Shown: piece after piece, positions 54,368 to 64,000 of the stretch
How the letters are laid out: every line of letters begins with the position of its first letter
Position numbering within the stretch: position 1 is the first letter of the stretch
Position numbers and translations under genes: made by a program
Source of the DNA: Deltaproteobacteria bacterium
GTDB lineage: Bacteria; Desulfobacterota; Desulfobacteria; Desulfobacterales; JAFDMD01
NCBI GenBank assembly: GCA_019306065.1
Contig: JAFDMF010000003.1
Coordinates: 1-64,000, forward strand
Direction: 5' to 3'
Length of the DNA stretch: 64,000 nt
The notes under the pieces: model-generated
The model's input: the letters and a program-made list of their open reading frames with translations, nothing else
Told to the model about the DNA's origin: nothing
The model's database searches: none

Positions 54368-55243
54368 ATGTTTACAAAAAAAAGAATAATAGTTATCGCA
54401 ACCTTCTTTCTAATCATTCTGCCGGTTGTTATTCTTTCGTTATCATTTACATATCATTATACCTCTTTTAAGGACGGCAGGAATCTTTTTGTTTTTGTAG
54501 CGGCTCCTTTTCAAAAAGCTGTAGTAACAACTACAAAATTCGGACGAGACATTTGGTCCGATTATTTCGCTCTGCTTTCCGTAGCTCAAGAAAATAAAGA
54601 GATTAAAAGAAAGTTAAACGAACTGGCTTCGCTTAATAACAGATTTTACGAATTAAAAACTTCATACGCACGGCTTGTAAAACTTTTGAATTTTAAAAAA
54701 GAAACCCCCTATAAAAAGTTAATTGCCTCAAGAGTAATAGGAAAAGATTCCTCTCAGTGGTTTAAAACAGTCCTGATAGATAAAGGCAAAAAGGACGGCG
54801 TCAAAAGAGGAATGCCGGTTATAGCGCCGGAAGGAGCGGTAGGACAAATTACAGACATATTTACTCATAATTCCAGAGTTCTGCTTATAACCGGACAAAA
54901 CAGCGCTGTTGACGCTATAATACAGCGGACTCGGGCAAGAGGAATATTAAAAGGAAAAGGCTTTGATGAAGAGTGCGCTTTGGAATATGTTCTTAGAAAA
55001 AATGACGTTCGTATAAAAGATGTTGTTATATCTTCCGGGATGGACGGAATATTTCCAAAAGGATTAATGATAGGCATCGTATCGGATGTAACCAAAAATC
55101 ATTCCGAAGTTTTTCAACAAGTATCTGTTTCCTGTTACGTTGATTTTGAAAAGCTTGAAGAGGTGTTAATAATAGATACTTCCGTCGTTGATATAAGAAA
55201 CTTCCAAAATTATGCCGGAGAAAGAAGCCGGTTTTCAAGATGA
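54368..55243 (+). CDS. mreC: Rod-shape-determining protein MreC
   Basis: 291 residues. One N-terminal membrane helix (about 8-28), a coiled coil near 70-110, and two beta-barrel domains with VIGKDSSQWFKTVLIDKGKK and ISSGMDGIFPKGLMIG. It links MreB to the wall enzymes. The stop overlaps the mreD start by four bases. Confidence 0.96.
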   Translation: MFTKKRIIVIATFFLIILPVVILSLSFTYHYTSFKDGRNLFVFVAAPFQKAVVTTTKFGRDIWSDYFALLSVAQENKEIKRKLNELASLNNRFYELKTSYARLVKLLNFKKETPYKKLIASRVIGKDSSQWFKTVLIDKGKKDGVKRGMPVIAPEGAVGQITDIFTHNSRVLLITGQNSAVDAIIQRTRARGILKGKGFDEECALEYVLRKNDVRIKDVVISSGMDGIFPKGLMIGIVSDVTKNHSEVFQQVSVSCYVDFEKLEEVLIIDTSVVDIRNFQNYAGERSRFSR

Positions 55244-55746
55244 TTATAATATTAAGCTTTACGATAGGACTTTTCTTAACAGTATCGCGAACAGCATATC
55301 TGCCGTCTTTCGGCTTATTCCAATACCTTTTTGATTCCAACATCTCATTAATCATTGCCGCTTTTCTTTTCGGGGAAAAAAAAGACGGCTATATAATAGC
55401 GGTTATATTAGGGCTCATAACAGACAATCTATCAGGAGGACCTTTCGGCATATATTTATTGTCTTATATATGGACAATCATAATTACCCAAATAATCTCT
55501 TTATATCTGCAAAAAGAAAGTCTTCTTATAATCTGGGCGGCTACATCAGCCTGCATTATCATACAAAATATTTCCATATATTTTATGCGGGAAGGCCTAT
55601 TTTTTACCGAAATATTTACCGTGCTTTTAAAACAGATAGCTATAGGACTCTTTTTATTCCCTTTATTAATATTATTAATAAAACATATTTTTAGACATTT
55701 TACCAGTTTAAATCGGAAATCTCGGAAAATATCAGGTGAATCTTAA
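55240..55746 (+). CDS. mreD: Rod-shape-determining protein MreD
   Basis: 168 residues, with five or six predicted membrane helices. LITDNLSGGPFGIYLLSY resembles the conserved MreD segment. It overlaps mreC upstream and mrdA downstream, so the unit is translationally coupled. Confidence 0.9.
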   Translation: MIIILSFTIGLFLTVSRTAYLPSFGLFQYLFDSNISLIIAAFLFGEKKDGYIIAVILGLITDNLSGGPFGIYLLSYIWTIIITQIISLYLQKESLLIIWAATSACIIIQNISIYFMREGLFFTEIFTVLLKQIAIGLFLFPLLILLIKHIFRHFTSLNRKSRKISGES

Positions 55747-57571
55747 TATAAAAAATTCGGATATAGGATGGCATAAAAAAAGAGTCGAAAAAGCTGCCAT
55801 ATTGATATTGGCGGCGTTTTTCGTGCTGATTATAAGACTTTTTTATCTTCAGGTTATCAAAGGCGAAAAATTTGAAGAGCTTTCCAGAAACAACCGTATC
55901 AGGCTACAGCAAATCCCCCCGATCAGAGGGCTAATTTATGATAGAGATGGAAAACTTTTAGTTGATAACAGACCCTCTTTCGATATAAGCATAATCTCCA
56001 AAGATGCCGCGCCGTTAAAACAGACATTGGCAAACCTTGCCCGATACATTAATATACCGGCGGACCATTTAATGGAAAAAATAAAAAAAGAAAAAGGAAT
56101 CGCCTCTTATAAGCCCATTGTTTTAAAAACCGACATTGACAGAGATATGCTCGCGGCAATCGAAGTCAACAAATTCAATCTTCCCGGCGTAGTTTTAACC
56201 GTTAGTTTAAAAAGAAATTATATCTATGAAGACTGTGCGGCTCATCTGATAGGTTATTTGGGCGAAATAGGCGCGGCAAAACTTAAAGATAAAAAATATT
56301 CTGATTTTAAACCCGGCGATTTTATAGGCAAATTCGGAGTAGAAAAAAAATACGAAGATTTTTTAAGAGGCAAAAGAGGAGGCAGGCAAATAGAAGTGAA
56401 TGCAAAAGGGCAAATGATAAAAGTGTTAAATACTGTTAAGGCCAAGTTAGGAGATAACCTATATTTAACCATAAATCTGCCCTTACAGCTGAAAGCCGAA
56501 GAACTATTAAAAAATAAAGCCGGAGCAATAGTCGCAATAAACCCTAATACCGGCGAAATACTTGCTATTGCAAGCAGCCCGGCGTTCAACCAGAACGATT
56601 TTGTAAAAAGCATGTCCCATCATAAATGGCGCTCTTTAATCGAAAACAAATTAAAGCCCATGGTAAATAAAGCGGTACAAGGGGAATATCCGCCCGGCTC
56701 CGTATATAAAATAATAACGGCAGCGGCAGCTTTGGAAGAAGGAATAATCAACCCCGAAACAAAATTTCGATGTTCCGGCAAACTACAATACGGTAACAGA
56801 ACATACAGATGTTGGAAAAAAAAAGGACACGGCGCAATTAAAGTGGAAGATGCAATTGCCGAATCCTGCGACGTGTTCTTTTATGAAATCGGACAAAGAT
56901 TAGGAGTTGACAAACTCGCCAAATATGCCAAAGCTTTTGGACTCGGAATACCTACAGGTATAGAATTAGACAGCGAGGCTGCCGGATTAGTTCCTACTTC
57001 TACTTGGAAAAAACGTAAAATAGGCAGAAATTGGCAGAGCGGAGAAACCCTTTCCGTTTCCATAGGGCAAAGCTACAACCTTACAACTCCGCTTCAGATT
57101 GCGGTTATGACCGCGGCGATTGCAAACGGAGGAATAAGATACAAACCCATAATAGTAAAAAAAGTTTGCGAGGCAGACGGAACAGTTATAAAATATAACG
57201 CTTCCCAAGCAACAGGCAGACTGCCCATTTCCGATTATACGATAAACATCATTAAAAACGGACTTTTTAAAGTGGTAAATTCCGGACGCGGAACCGCCAG
57301 ATTGATATTTTTTCCGAAAATAGCCATTAGCGGCAAAACAGGAACTTCGCAAGTGGCAAGCAGCAAAGAAGAAGATGAAGACGTGGTTAAAGAATACCAT
57401 CTAAGACCCCATGCTTGGTTTGCGGCGTATGCGCCGTCCGATAATCCTGAAATTGCGGTTTCCGTATTTGTAGAACATGGAGAACACGGCTCCCGTGCAG
57501 CTGCACCGCTTGCAAAAGAGGTAATAAAACAATACTTGAGTGAAAAAGAGATGCCAGATTTAAGAAGATAA
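55736..57571 (+). CDS. mrdA: Penicillin-binding protein 2
   Basis: 611 residues. Membrane anchor near 20-40, dimerisation domain with RGLIYDRDGKLLVDN, and transpeptidase domain. Active site: SVYK (SxxK) near 321 in YPPGSVYKIITAAA, the S-x-D/N element in AESCDVFFYE, and SGKTGTSQ near 533. The start is GTG at 55736, inside mreD. It crosslinks lateral wall together with RodA. Confidence 0.97.
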   Translation: MNLNIKNSDIGWHKKRVEKAAILILAAFFVLIIRLFYLQVIKGEKFEELSRNNRIRLQQIPPIRGLIYDRDGKLLVDNRPSFDISIISKDAAPLKQTLANLARYINIPADHLMEKIKKEKGIASYKPIVLKTDIDRDMLAAIEVNKFNLPGVVLTVSLKRNYIYEDCAAHLIGYLGEIGAAKLKDKKYSDFKPGDFIGKFGVEKKYEDFLRGKRGGRQIEVNAKGQMIKVLNTVKAKLGDNLYLTINLPLQLKAEELLKNKAGAIVAINPNTGEILAIASSPAFNQNDFVKSMSHHKWRSLIENKLKPMVNKAVQGEYPPGSVYKIITAAAALEEGIINPETKFRCSGKLQYGNRTYRCWKKKGHGAIKVEDAIAESCDVFFYEIGQRLGVDKLAKYAKAFGLGIPTGIELDSEAAGLVPTSTWKKRKIGRNWQSGETLSVSIGQSYNLTTPLQIAVMTAAIANGGIRYKPIIVKKVCEADGTVIKYNASQATGRLPISDYTINIIKNGLFKVVNSGRGTARLIFFPKIAISGKTGTSQVASSKEEDEDVVKEYHLRPHAWFAAYAPSDNPEIAVSVFVEHGEHGSRAAAPLAKEVIKQYLSEKEMPDLRR

Positions 57572-57591
57572 TTTAAAAATTATAAACAAAA

Positions 57592-57663
57592 TCAAATCCC
57601 ATCAGATATAACTTCTGTCAAGGCTATAATTTTCGCTTCTTTTCGAGGAATTCTTTTGCTCAT
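57592..57663 (-). pseudogene. Short gene remnant between mrdA and rodA
   Basis: A 23-codon minus-strand frame reads MSKRIPRKEAKIIALTE and then VISDGI before TGA. A GGTGGT precedes the ATG. The start resembles the beginning of a family of repetitive proteins with KIPRREAEILAL-type openings, but the rest is missing. The remainder of 57572-57924 holds no gene. Confidence 0.4.
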
Positions 57664-57924
57664 TTTTACCACCTTTTAATTGTTTGTTTAATAGATTTAT
57701 TAATTGCAGCCGTCCAACATATAACTGCAGCTCTGCAATTGGCAATTGTCGCAATCTATTGAAACGCCTATAACTATGTTATAGATACAAAAAAGAATGA
57801 GACTATAGAACAACTTTATTCTTTACTTATTATTTTTTTAAGCATATCTTATGTTCGATTTTTGAGTTTTATTGTATAGACGGCTTATATATAATTATCG
57901 GTTTAAGAATAATTTTAAATAAAT

Positions 57925-59028
57925 ATGTTTGACAGAAGACTTTTATATTCTTTTGATTGGGGATTTTTAATCATAGTTTTTACATTATGTTTTGTAGGAG
58001 GGCTAACCTTATACAGCGTAGTGGAAGCGGAAGGCTTTTTATTCAACCGAAACATATATATAAAACAGTTAATATGGTATGGAAGCGGATTTGTTATAGC
58101 TATTATAATATTTTTTTTTAATTACAAACTGTTTGATAAATTAGCATACATAATATACGGATTATCAATTATACTATTAATATGCGTTCTTATCTTCGGC
58201 AAACATGTTGCCGGGGCAAGACGATGGATAGACCTCGGTTTTTTTTCTTTCCAGCCTTCCGAGTTTGCCAAAATAGGCTTAATAATACCGCTTGCAAAAC
58301 ATTACGCCAAAACTTCCGATTCCGAAGGACTTACTTTTAGCAAGCTTGTAAAGCCGTTAACATTAACTCTATTGCCTTTTTTTTTAATAGCCCGTCAGCC
58401 CGATCTTGGAACGGCTATGCTTTTAGTTCTTATTGCAGGTTCTATGACCATTTTTGTAAAGATAGAAAAAAAAACATTTTCGGTTCTTGTAGCAGCAGGC
58501 GCTGTAATCAGCCCTATTATATGGTTTTTTTTAAAAGATTATCAAAAACTAAGAGTTTTTACATTTTTATCGCCGGAGCGGGATCCGCTGGGAACAGGTT
58601 ATCATATAATTCAATCCAAAATAGCGATAGGCTCCGGCATGCTTGCCGGAAAAGGATTTATGGAAGGCAAACAAAACGCGCTTTTATTTCTTCCGGAGCA
58701 TCATACAGATTTTATATTTTCCGTTATTGCCGAAGAATGGGGATTTATAGGTTCTATAGCAATACTTTTTTTATTCCTTTTACTAATATTTTGGGGATTT
58801 AACATAGCTTATTCGTGCAGGGATAGTTTCGGGGCTATATTATGCGTCGGAGTAATAATAATGATAACATGGCAGGTTGTAGTTAATATAGGAATGACTA
58901 TGGGATTAATGCCGGTTGTAGGAATACCGCTGCCTTTTATAAGCTACGGCGGATCTTCGGTTCTAACCGTAATGATAGGCGTAGGAATCCTTCTTAATGT
59001 GAGCATGCGCGGTTTTATGTATGAATAA
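57925..59028 (+). CDS. rodA: Peptidoglycan polymerase RodA
   Basis: 367 residues and about ten membrane helices of the SEDS family. GARRWIDLGFFSFQPSE, LPEHHTDFIFSVIAEEWG and VGIPLPFISYGGSSVL are hallmark segments, the last near the catalytic region. It polymerises lipid II for cell elongation with PBP2. It is separated from mrdA by 353 bases, while in most genomes they touch. Confidence 0.96.
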   Translation: MFDRRLLYSFDWGFLIIVFTLCFVGGLTLYSVVEAEGFLFNRNIYIKQLIWYGSGFVIAIIIFFFNYKLFDKLAYIIYGLSIILLICVLIFGKHVAGARRWIDLGFFSFQPSEFAKIGLIIPLAKHYAKTSDSEGLTFSKLVKPLTLTLLPFFLIARQPDLGTAMLLVLIAGSMTIFVKIEKKTFSVLVAAGAVISPIIWFFLKDYQKLRVFTFLSPERDPLGTGYHIIQSKIAIGSGMLAGKGFMEGKQNALLFLPEHHTDFIFSVIAEEWGFIGSIAILFLFLLLIFWGFNIAYSCRDSFGAILCVGVIIMITWQVVVNIGMTMGLMPVVGIPLPFISYGGSSVLTVMIGVGILLNVSMRGFMYE

Positions 59029-59226
59029 AGATAGATACAGAGACACAAAGGGACAGAGGGATTATGTATCTTCAATTTTAAATATTGACCTATGCTTTGC
59101 AAATTTGTATCTTTTCAATCTTATTTTAATTATAAACATAATAAACGTATAAGATCGAGAAACTATGATACTTTGTATTTTTGTATTTCTGTCTCTTTAA
59201 CATTTAAAAAGGCTGGTGAAATTATA
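59029..59226. repeat. Family C repeats before the bactofilin gene
   Basis: GATACAGAGACACAAAGGGA (59033-59052) and, about 115 bases later, ACTTTGTATTTTTGTATTTC followed by TGTCTCTTTAA run in opposite orientation. Together they can fold back on themselves. An open frame from 59092 crosses them but is not a believable N-terminus. Confidence 0.55.
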
Positions 59227-59706
59227 ATGGTAAAAATTTTTAATAAAAAAGATAAAAAAGCGAATCATGACGTAATTACTACTTTTTTATGCCCCGATAC
59301 CGTTATTGAGGGCATAATCAAGTTTACCGGAACAATAAGATTGGACGGAAAAGTAAAAGGGGATATTTACAGCTCCGGAGAAGGCGCGGGGACGGTGATA
59401 GTAGGAAAAACGGCAAAAATAGAAGCGGAGCTAAAAGTTGATTCCGCCATTATAATAGGCGCAGTAAAAGGTCGTATTTCGGCAAAAAAGAGAATAGAAC
59501 TATATCCTCCAGGAAAGGTTGACGGAGACATGGACGCTCCTATAATTTCGATTGCATCCGGAGCGGTATTTAATGGAAAATGTTCTACAGTTCTAACCCC
59601 TATACTATTGGATAATGAAAAAAAAGGTGAAAAAATGCTTACAAATAAAATTACGGCTTCCGATTTAAAAAAAAATGAAACTCAAAAAGATACAAAAAAC
59701 CTTTGA
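59227..59706 (+). CDS. Bactofilin (polymer-forming cytoskeletal protein)
   Basis: 159 residues from ATG 59227 (MVKIFNKKDKKANHDV), chosen over a longer frame through repeats. The DUF583 right-handed beta-helix is clear: IIKFTGTIRLDGKVKGDI, AELKVDSAIIIGAVKGRI, VDGDMDAPIISIASGAVFNG. The ends are charged and unstructured. Bactofilins polymerise and localise wall-modifying enzymes, consistent with the neighbouring rodA. Confidence 0.9.
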   Translation: MVKIFNKKDKKANHDVITTFLCPDTVIEGIIKFTGTIRLDGKVKGDIYSSGEGAGTVIVGKTAKIEAELKVDSAIIIGAVKGRISAKKRIELYPPGKVDGDMDAPIISIASGAVFNGKCSTVLTPILLDNEKKGEKMLTNKITASDLKKNETQKDTKNL

Positions 59707-59759
59707 CACATCCTATTTTTTAATTTAAATGGCAGTCTATTATTTAAAACGGAGGAGTA

Positions 59760-60290
59760 ATGAATTTAAAAACATTAATGCAAAAGTTTATCGTTGGAAC
59801 TATTACGTTTTTATCTTTGTTGGCAATATTTCAAAAACCTGCTTTTTGTTCGGGCGGAGGCATAAGCGTTTTGCCCGACGCGTCTGTTTTAATACAGGTA
59901 ATCAATTTTATCCTTCTTATTTTACTTTTAAACATCGTCATGTTTAAGCCGATACGAAACATTATAAGCAAAAGAAAAGAGAGGATTGACGGATTTTCAA
60001 ACGATATTAAATCATTGATCAGTAGCGTAAAAGAAAAAGAGAAAGCTTTTGATCAAAAAATCAAAGAGGCAAGGGCAAAAGGTTTAAAAGAAAAGGAAGT
60101 GATGATTACAGAAGCCGAAAACCAAGAAAGAAAAATTCTTGTCGAAATAAATAAAAAAGCCGGCGCAGATATGGAAGCAATAAAAGAGAAAATTAAAAAA
60201 GATGCCGATGCCGTAAGAAAGTCACTTCAAGATGAAATCAACAACTTCGCCGCGTTCATAAGCAAAAAAATATTAGGGAGGGAAGCATAA
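59760..60290 (+). CDS. atpF': ATP synthase subunit b' (second b-type)
   Basis: 176 residues. A hydrophobic N-terminus is followed by a membrane helix near 45-65 (VINFILLILLLNIVMFKPI) and a long charged coiled coil. It forms part of the peripheral stalk as a b/b' heterodimer with the next gene. GGAGGAGTA precedes the ATG. The atpB/atpE (Fo a and c) genes are not in this operon as far as seen. Confidence 0.88.
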   Translation: MNLKTLMQKFIVGTITFLSLLAIFQKPAFCSGGGISVLPDASVLIQVINFILLILLLNIVMFKPIRNIISKRKERIDGFSNDIKSLISSVKEKEKAFDQKIKEARAKGLKEKEVMITEAENQERKILVEINKKAGADMEAIKEKIKKDADAVRKSLQDEINNFAAFISKKILGREA

Positions 60291-60884
60291 ATGAGAAATT
60301 TTCTTGATGCGGGAAAAGGTTTTAAAGTTATACTTTTTACACTCTTTCTATATTTTATTTTTATCGCCGTCTCTTTCGCCTCTTCAGACGGAGGACGCGG
60401 AGAAGCCATAGGCTGGGTGGCGACCGATACATACCGAGTAATGAATTTTGCTGTTTTGGCTATCGCTCTTTTTTATATTGTGAAAAAACCCGTATCTACC
60501 GCTTTAAGTGCAAGAATTAACGGCATAAAAGAACAATTGACTGATTTGGAAGCAAAAAAAGAGAAGGCTTTGCAACAGGTTGCAAATTATGAAAAAAAGT
60601 TTGCAAATTTAGATAAGGAAGCCGAAAACATAATTGACGGTTACGTCAAACAGGGAGAAGAGGCAAAAGCAAGAATATTAAAACAGGCTGACGAGGCTGC
60701 AAAAAAAATGGAAGAAGCGGCAAAAAAGAACATCAACTATCAATTTGCTCAAGCCAAAAAAGAACTTCAAAAAGAGATCGTATCAGAATCATTATTAAAG
60801 GCGAAAGAACTTATTAAAAACAAGATAAATCCTGACGACCATAATAGACTTATTGACGAATATTTAAATAAGGTGGTGGCATAG
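60291..60884 (+). CDS. atpF: ATP synthase subunit b
   Basis: 197 residues. An N-terminal hydrophobic signal-like segment is followed by a second hydrophobic helix near 45-65 (RVMNFAVLAIALFYIVKKPV) and a coiled coil rich in Lys, Glu and Ala. It begins directly after the atpF' stop codon. It holds the F1 head through the delta subunit. Confidence 0.9.
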   Translation: MRNFLDAGKGFKVILFTLFLYFIFIAVSFASSDGGRGEAIGWVATDTYRVMNFAVLAIALFYIVKKPVSTALSARINGIKEQLTDLEAKKEKALQQVANYEKKFANLDKEAENIIDGYVKQGEEAKARILKQADEAAKKMEEAAKKNINYQFAQAKKELQKEIVSESLLKAKELIKNKINPDDHNRLIDEYLNKVVA

Positions 60885-61450
60885 TGAAAAATTTATCGGT
60901 ATCAAGGCGTTATGCAAAAGCTCTTTTGCTTATAGGCAAAGAAGATAATAAAGCGGAAGATTATAAAAAAGAGTTGAATGATTTTGTTTGTCTGATTGAA
61001 AAAGAGGAACAGCTTTTGCAGGCTATCAATAATCCTTTATATGAAACTGCAAGCAGAAAAAAAATCTTACGAATAATTATAGAAAAGTTACAATTTTCTT
61101 CCGTAATGAAATCTTTTTTAATGCTTTTGTTTGATAAAGGAAGAATGAAATTTGTAAGCGTCATTGACGAAACATATCGGAAATTATGCGACGAGCTTAA
61201 AGGCGTCGCTCATGCAACTCTGTTTTCGGCTTCGGAACTTTCATCTGAAACTATAGAAAAAATCAGAGCGGTTCTTTCAAAAAAGACAGGTAAAGATATC
61301 AGATTGGAAGTCAAGCAGGATCAAAGCCTAATCGGAGGCATAATTACAAAAATAGGCGATTTTGTTTTGGACGGCAGTATCAAAACACAGCTGCATAACA
61401 TGAAAGAATCTTTAAAAGGGGTGAGAGTGTATAATGGAAATAAAAGCTGA
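60884..61450 (+). CDS. atpH: ATP synthase subunit delta
   Basis: 188 residues. [16 protein letters not shown] starts the helical N-domain, and the end [23 protein letters not shown] is the conserved C-terminal signature. The start is GTG sharing bases with the atpF stop (TAGTG). The stop overlaps atpA by 17 bases. Confidence 0.95.
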   Translation: MKNLSVSRRYAKALLLIGKEDNKAEDYKKELNDFVCLIEKEEQLLQAINNPLYETASRKKILRIIIEKLQFSSVMKSFLMLLFDKGRMKFVSVIDETYRKLCDELKGVAHATLFSASELSSETIEKIRAVLSKKTGKDIRLEVKQDQSLIGGIITKIGDFVLDGSIKTQLHNMKESLKGVRVYNGNKS

Positions 61451-62951
61451 AGAAATAAGTCAAATAATTAAAGACCAGATTAAAGACTATGAAAAAAAGA
61501 TTGAGTTAAGCGAGACCGGCATAATTTTATCCGTAGGCGATGGCATCTCAAAAGTTTATGGACTTCAAAATGTTATGGCTCTCGAATTAGTGGAGTTTCC
61601 GGGCGGCGTACTCGGTCTAGTTCTAAACCTTGAAGAGGATAATGTAGGAGTCGCCATTATGGGAGACGACTCCAAGCTTAAAGAAGGCGATATAGTTAAA
61701 CGCACGGGAAGAATCGCGCAAGTTCCAGTAGGCGAGGCAGTATTAGGACGCGTAGTAACTGCGGTTGGCGAACCTATTGACGGAAAAGGTCCCATTGATA
61801 CAAAAGATTTCAGTAAAATAGAAGTGGTCGCTCCCGGCGTTATTGACCGTAAAAGCGTTCACGAACCAATGCTTACAGGAATAAAAGCAATAGATGCAAT
61901 GACTCCGGTAGGCAGAGGACAACGAGAACTTATAATCGGAGACCGCCAAATAGGAAAAACCGCTATAGCTATAGATTCCATTCTAAGCCAAAAAGGACAA
62001 GACGTATATTGCATATATGTTGCATGCGGGCAGAAAAAATCTACCGTTGCCCAGATAGTCGCTACATTGGAAAAATACGGCGCTATGGAATATACTACCG
62101 TAGTAGCTGCATGCGCAAGCGACCCTGCAACATTACAGTACATTGCTCCTTATGCCGGATGCGCTATGGGCGAATATTTTATGAAAAAAGGACAGCATGC
62201 TCTTATAATCTACGATGATCTTTCCAAACAGGCAGTCTCATATCGTCAGATTTCGCTTCTTTTAAGACGTCCGCCAGGACGCGAAGCTTATCCCGGCGAT
62301 ATATTTTATAACCATTCGAGACTTCTTGAAAGAGCCTCTAAATTAAACGATAAGCTCGGAGGCGGTTCCCTTACTGCATTGCCCATTATCGAAACCCAAG
62401 CAGGAGACGTTTCCGCTTACATACCTACAAACGTTATATCAATTACAGACGGGCAAATATATCTTGAACCCAAACTATTCTTTGCGGGAATAAGACCTGC
62501 AATCAACGTAGGACTCTCCGTATCTCGAGTAGGAGGCGCCGCACAAACAAAAGCTATGAAACAGGTAGCAGGAACATTGCGTCTCGATATGGCTCAGTAT
62601 AGAGAACTTGAAGCTTTTGCGGCTTTCGGAAGCGATCTGGACAAAGCTACTCAGGCGCAGCTTACAAGAGGAGAAAGACTTATAGAAATATTAAAACAGC
62701 ATCAGTATAAGCCTTTGTCAATGGAAAAGCAGGTAACAATACTTTTTGCGGGAACAAACGGATATCTTGACAACCTGCCAGTATCTTTTGTCGCAAAATA
62801 TGAAGAAGGAATGTATAGATTTATTCAGGATAGATATTCCAACATATTTACCGAACTTGCCGATAAAAAAGAGATAACCGACGAGCTTAAAACCCTTATG
62901 AATCAAGCTTTAACGGAATACGGTAAAGAATTCGAGGATCAGGGATTATAA
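61434..62951 (+). CDS. atpA: ATP synthase subunit alpha
   Basis: 505 residues. Walker [12 protein letters not shown] near 170, the family signature [17 protein letters not shown] near 363, and [14 protein letters not shown]. The length is normal. It is the non-catalytic nucleotide-binding subunit of F1. Confidence 0.98.
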   Translation: MEIKAEEISQIIKDQIKDYEKKIELSETGIILSVGDGISKVYGLQNVMALELVEFPGGVLGLVLNLEEDNVGVAIMGDDSKLKEGDIVKRTGRIAQVPVGEAVLGRVVTAVGEPIDGKGPIDTKDFSKIEVVAPGVIDRKSVHEPMLTGIKAIDAMTPVGRGQRELIIGDRQIGKTAIAIDSILSQKGQDVYCIYVACGQKKSTVAQIVATLEKYGAMEYTTVVAACASDPATLQYIAPYAGCAMGEYFMKKGQHALIIYDDLSKQAVSYRQISLLLRRPPGREAYPGDIFYNHSRLLERASKLNDKLGGGSLTALPIIETQAGDVSAYIPTNVISITDGQIYLEPKLFFAGIRPAINVGLSVSRVGGAAQTKAMKQVAGTLRLDMAQYRELEAFAAFGSDLDKATQAQLTRGERLIEILKQHQYKPLSMEKQVTILFAGTNGYLDNLPVSFVAKYEEGMYRFIQDRYSNIFTELADKKEITDELKTLMNQALTEYGKEFEDQGL

Positions 62952-62996
62952 TTTTGCATAACCTAAACACATACATTAAAAGGGCGTTAATATAAA

Positions 62997-63881
62997 ATGG
63001 CTACGTTAAAAGATGTCCAGATAAAAATAGGCGCGGTTAAAAAAACCAAACAAATTACCAAAGCTATGAACATGGTTGCCGCTTCCAGATTAAAAGGGGC
63101 GCAGCGAGACATGGACGGCTTTAAACCTTATGCCGATAAATTTGCAGAAGTTTTAGGTAGCCTTGCCGAAAAGTCCGAACAAAAAAGTCTTTTACTTGCG
63201 CCGAAAGAGGAAGTAAAAAAAATAAACATTATTCTATTTACTTCAGACAGAGGACTGTGCGGCGGTTTTAATATGAATCTTATAAATAAAGCAGAGAAAT
63301 TAATTGAAAAATCAGGAACAGATAAAGAGATTTTATTTACGGCTTTTGGTAAAAAAGGAAAAAGTTGGTGCAAAGGCTGCAATCAAAAAACAGATTATGA
63401 ATATATAGGCATAGTCGGTTCCAAATTCGATTTTTCGGTTGCGGCGAATGCGGGGCAAAAGCTTATAGATAATTTTATAGGCTCGAAATATGATGAAGTT
63501 TACATTGTTTATCCGGAGTTTATAAATGTTGCCAAGCAACGGCCTGTTATAAAACAGGTATTGCCCATACCGCTTTTGGAAAAAAAGGAAGAGATAAAAG
63601 ATGAAAACAAACCCTTTTTAGCGGAGCATATTTGCGAGCCGTCTGTAAATGAACTTTTGGACGTAATGCTTCCTAAAAGCATCTTTGTCCAAATACACAG
63701 CGCATTATTGGAAACTTCGGCATGCGAACATGCTGCCAGAATGACTGCAATGAATAATGCTACAATCGCGTGTAACGATATGATACAGACTTTAACATTG
63801 GCATATAATAAAGCGAGACAAGCGGCAATTACGGCAGAATTAATGGATATAGTAGGCGGTGCGGAAGCCCTTAAAGGATAA
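62997..63881 (+). CDS. atpG: ATP synthase subunit gamma
   Basis: 294 residues. The N-terminal helix KKTKQITKAMNMVAASRLK and the C-terminal helix TAMNNATIACNDMIQTLTLAYNKA split form the rotating shaft; the end ITAELMDIVGGAEAL is the gamma signature. GLCGGFN is also conserved. Confidence 0.97.
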   Translation: MATLKDVQIKIGAVKKTKQITKAMNMVAASRLKGAQRDMDGFKPYADKFAEVLGSLAEKSEQKSLLLAPKEEVKKINIILFTSDRGLCGGFNMNLINKAEKLIEKSGTDKEILFTAFGKKGKSWCKGCNQKTDYEYIGIVGSKFDFSVAANAGQKLIDNFIGSKYDEVYIVYPEFINVAKQRPVIKQVLPIPLLEKKEEIKDENKPFLAEHICEPSVNELLDVMLPKSIFVQIHSALLETSACEHAARMTAMNNATIACNDMIQTLTLAYNKARQAAITAELMDIVGGAEALKG

Positions 63882-63919
63882 ACTGCCACATAGTTTTTTA
63901 TTAAGGAGGAGAACTATAG

Positions 63920-64000
63920 ATGGAAGAAAATATAGGAAAAGTAGCTCAGGTTATGGGACCTGTAGTGGACGTAGAATTTGAACAAGGGCATCTGCCCGAA
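63920..64000 (+). CDS. atpD: ATP synthase subunit beta (5' end, partial)
   Basis: The first 27 codons are present and the gene runs off the window. IGKVAQVMGPVVDVEFEQG is the conserved N-terminal strand of F1 beta. AAGGAGGAG lies upstream. The order alpha-gamma-beta is standard. Confidence 0.96.
   Translation, partial: MEENIGKVAQVMGPVVDVEFEQGHLPE

Noticed and set aside
59092-59226. N-terminal extension of the bactofilin frame
   Set aside because: It is encoded by family C repeats; the ATG at 59227 gives the normal bactofilin start.

Overview
The window reads as one chromosome segment of an AT-rich, Gram-negative, anaerobic bacterium. The best guess is a Desulfobacterota member (Desulfobacteria-like, a sulfate-reducer relative). 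This rests on an Rnf operon headed by a multiheme c-type cytochrome gene and ending in an RnfB fused to a glutamate-synthase-type NAD(P)/FAD module, an acetyl-CoA hydrolase/GNAT fusion, the selenium-related gene yqeC, a split atpF'/atpF ATP synthase operon, and outer-membrane porins. The lineage is inferred; no marker was compared with a database.

Layout. 1-575: 3' end of 23S rRNA, 5S rRNA and a palindromic terminator. 576-2445: an accessory insert with a D-Ala-D-Ala-ligase-like gene flanked by two attC-like sites (integron-cassette architecture without an integrase), closed by a diverged copy of the 5S 3' half and its terminator. 2460-9251: manC, rsmE, dgt, a small unknown gene, threonine synthase and a second fold-type-II PLP enzyme. 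9252-11400: cyclase-family hydrolase, thioesterase, a frameshifted remnant and palindromic repeats. 11419-13409: an AAA ATPase/DUF4276 pair resembling an anti-phage system. 13621-17217: bifunctional PutA. 17329-19807: a three-gene unknown module whose metallo-beta-lactamase gene is frameshifted. 19990-26651: the Rnf operon. 27164-28734: a BstYI-like restriction-modification system. 28808-36788, all on the minus strand: proB, obgE, rpmA, rplU, a probable new small selenoprotein, tsaC, purD, yqeC and an acetyl-CoA hydrolase/transferase fusion. 37757-42833: infC-rpmI-rplT-pheS-pheT-merR. 42867-47663: gene remnants and three paralogous porins. 48058-53305: glnE, an LD-carboxypeptidase and a serine hydrolase. 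53322-59028: mreBCD-mrdA-rodA. 59227-64000: bactofilin and the ATP synthase operon, cut inside atpD.

How the parts work together. Core modules cover translation (rRNA, L20, L21, L27, L35, IF-3, PheST, TsaC, RsmE), cell shape (MreBCD, PBP2, RodA, bactofilin) and ion-driven energy conservation (Rnf plus F1Fo ATP synthase). Accessory genes lie in islands between them. The intergenic DNA is rich in several families of palindromic repeats, and decayed fragments (antitoxin, AlbA_2, porin, 5S) mark the island edges. The most notable candidates are a 55-codon membrane protein gene with an in-frame TGA and a SECIS-like hairpin (31892-32059), and the single gene cassette beside the 5S gene (1055-2293).
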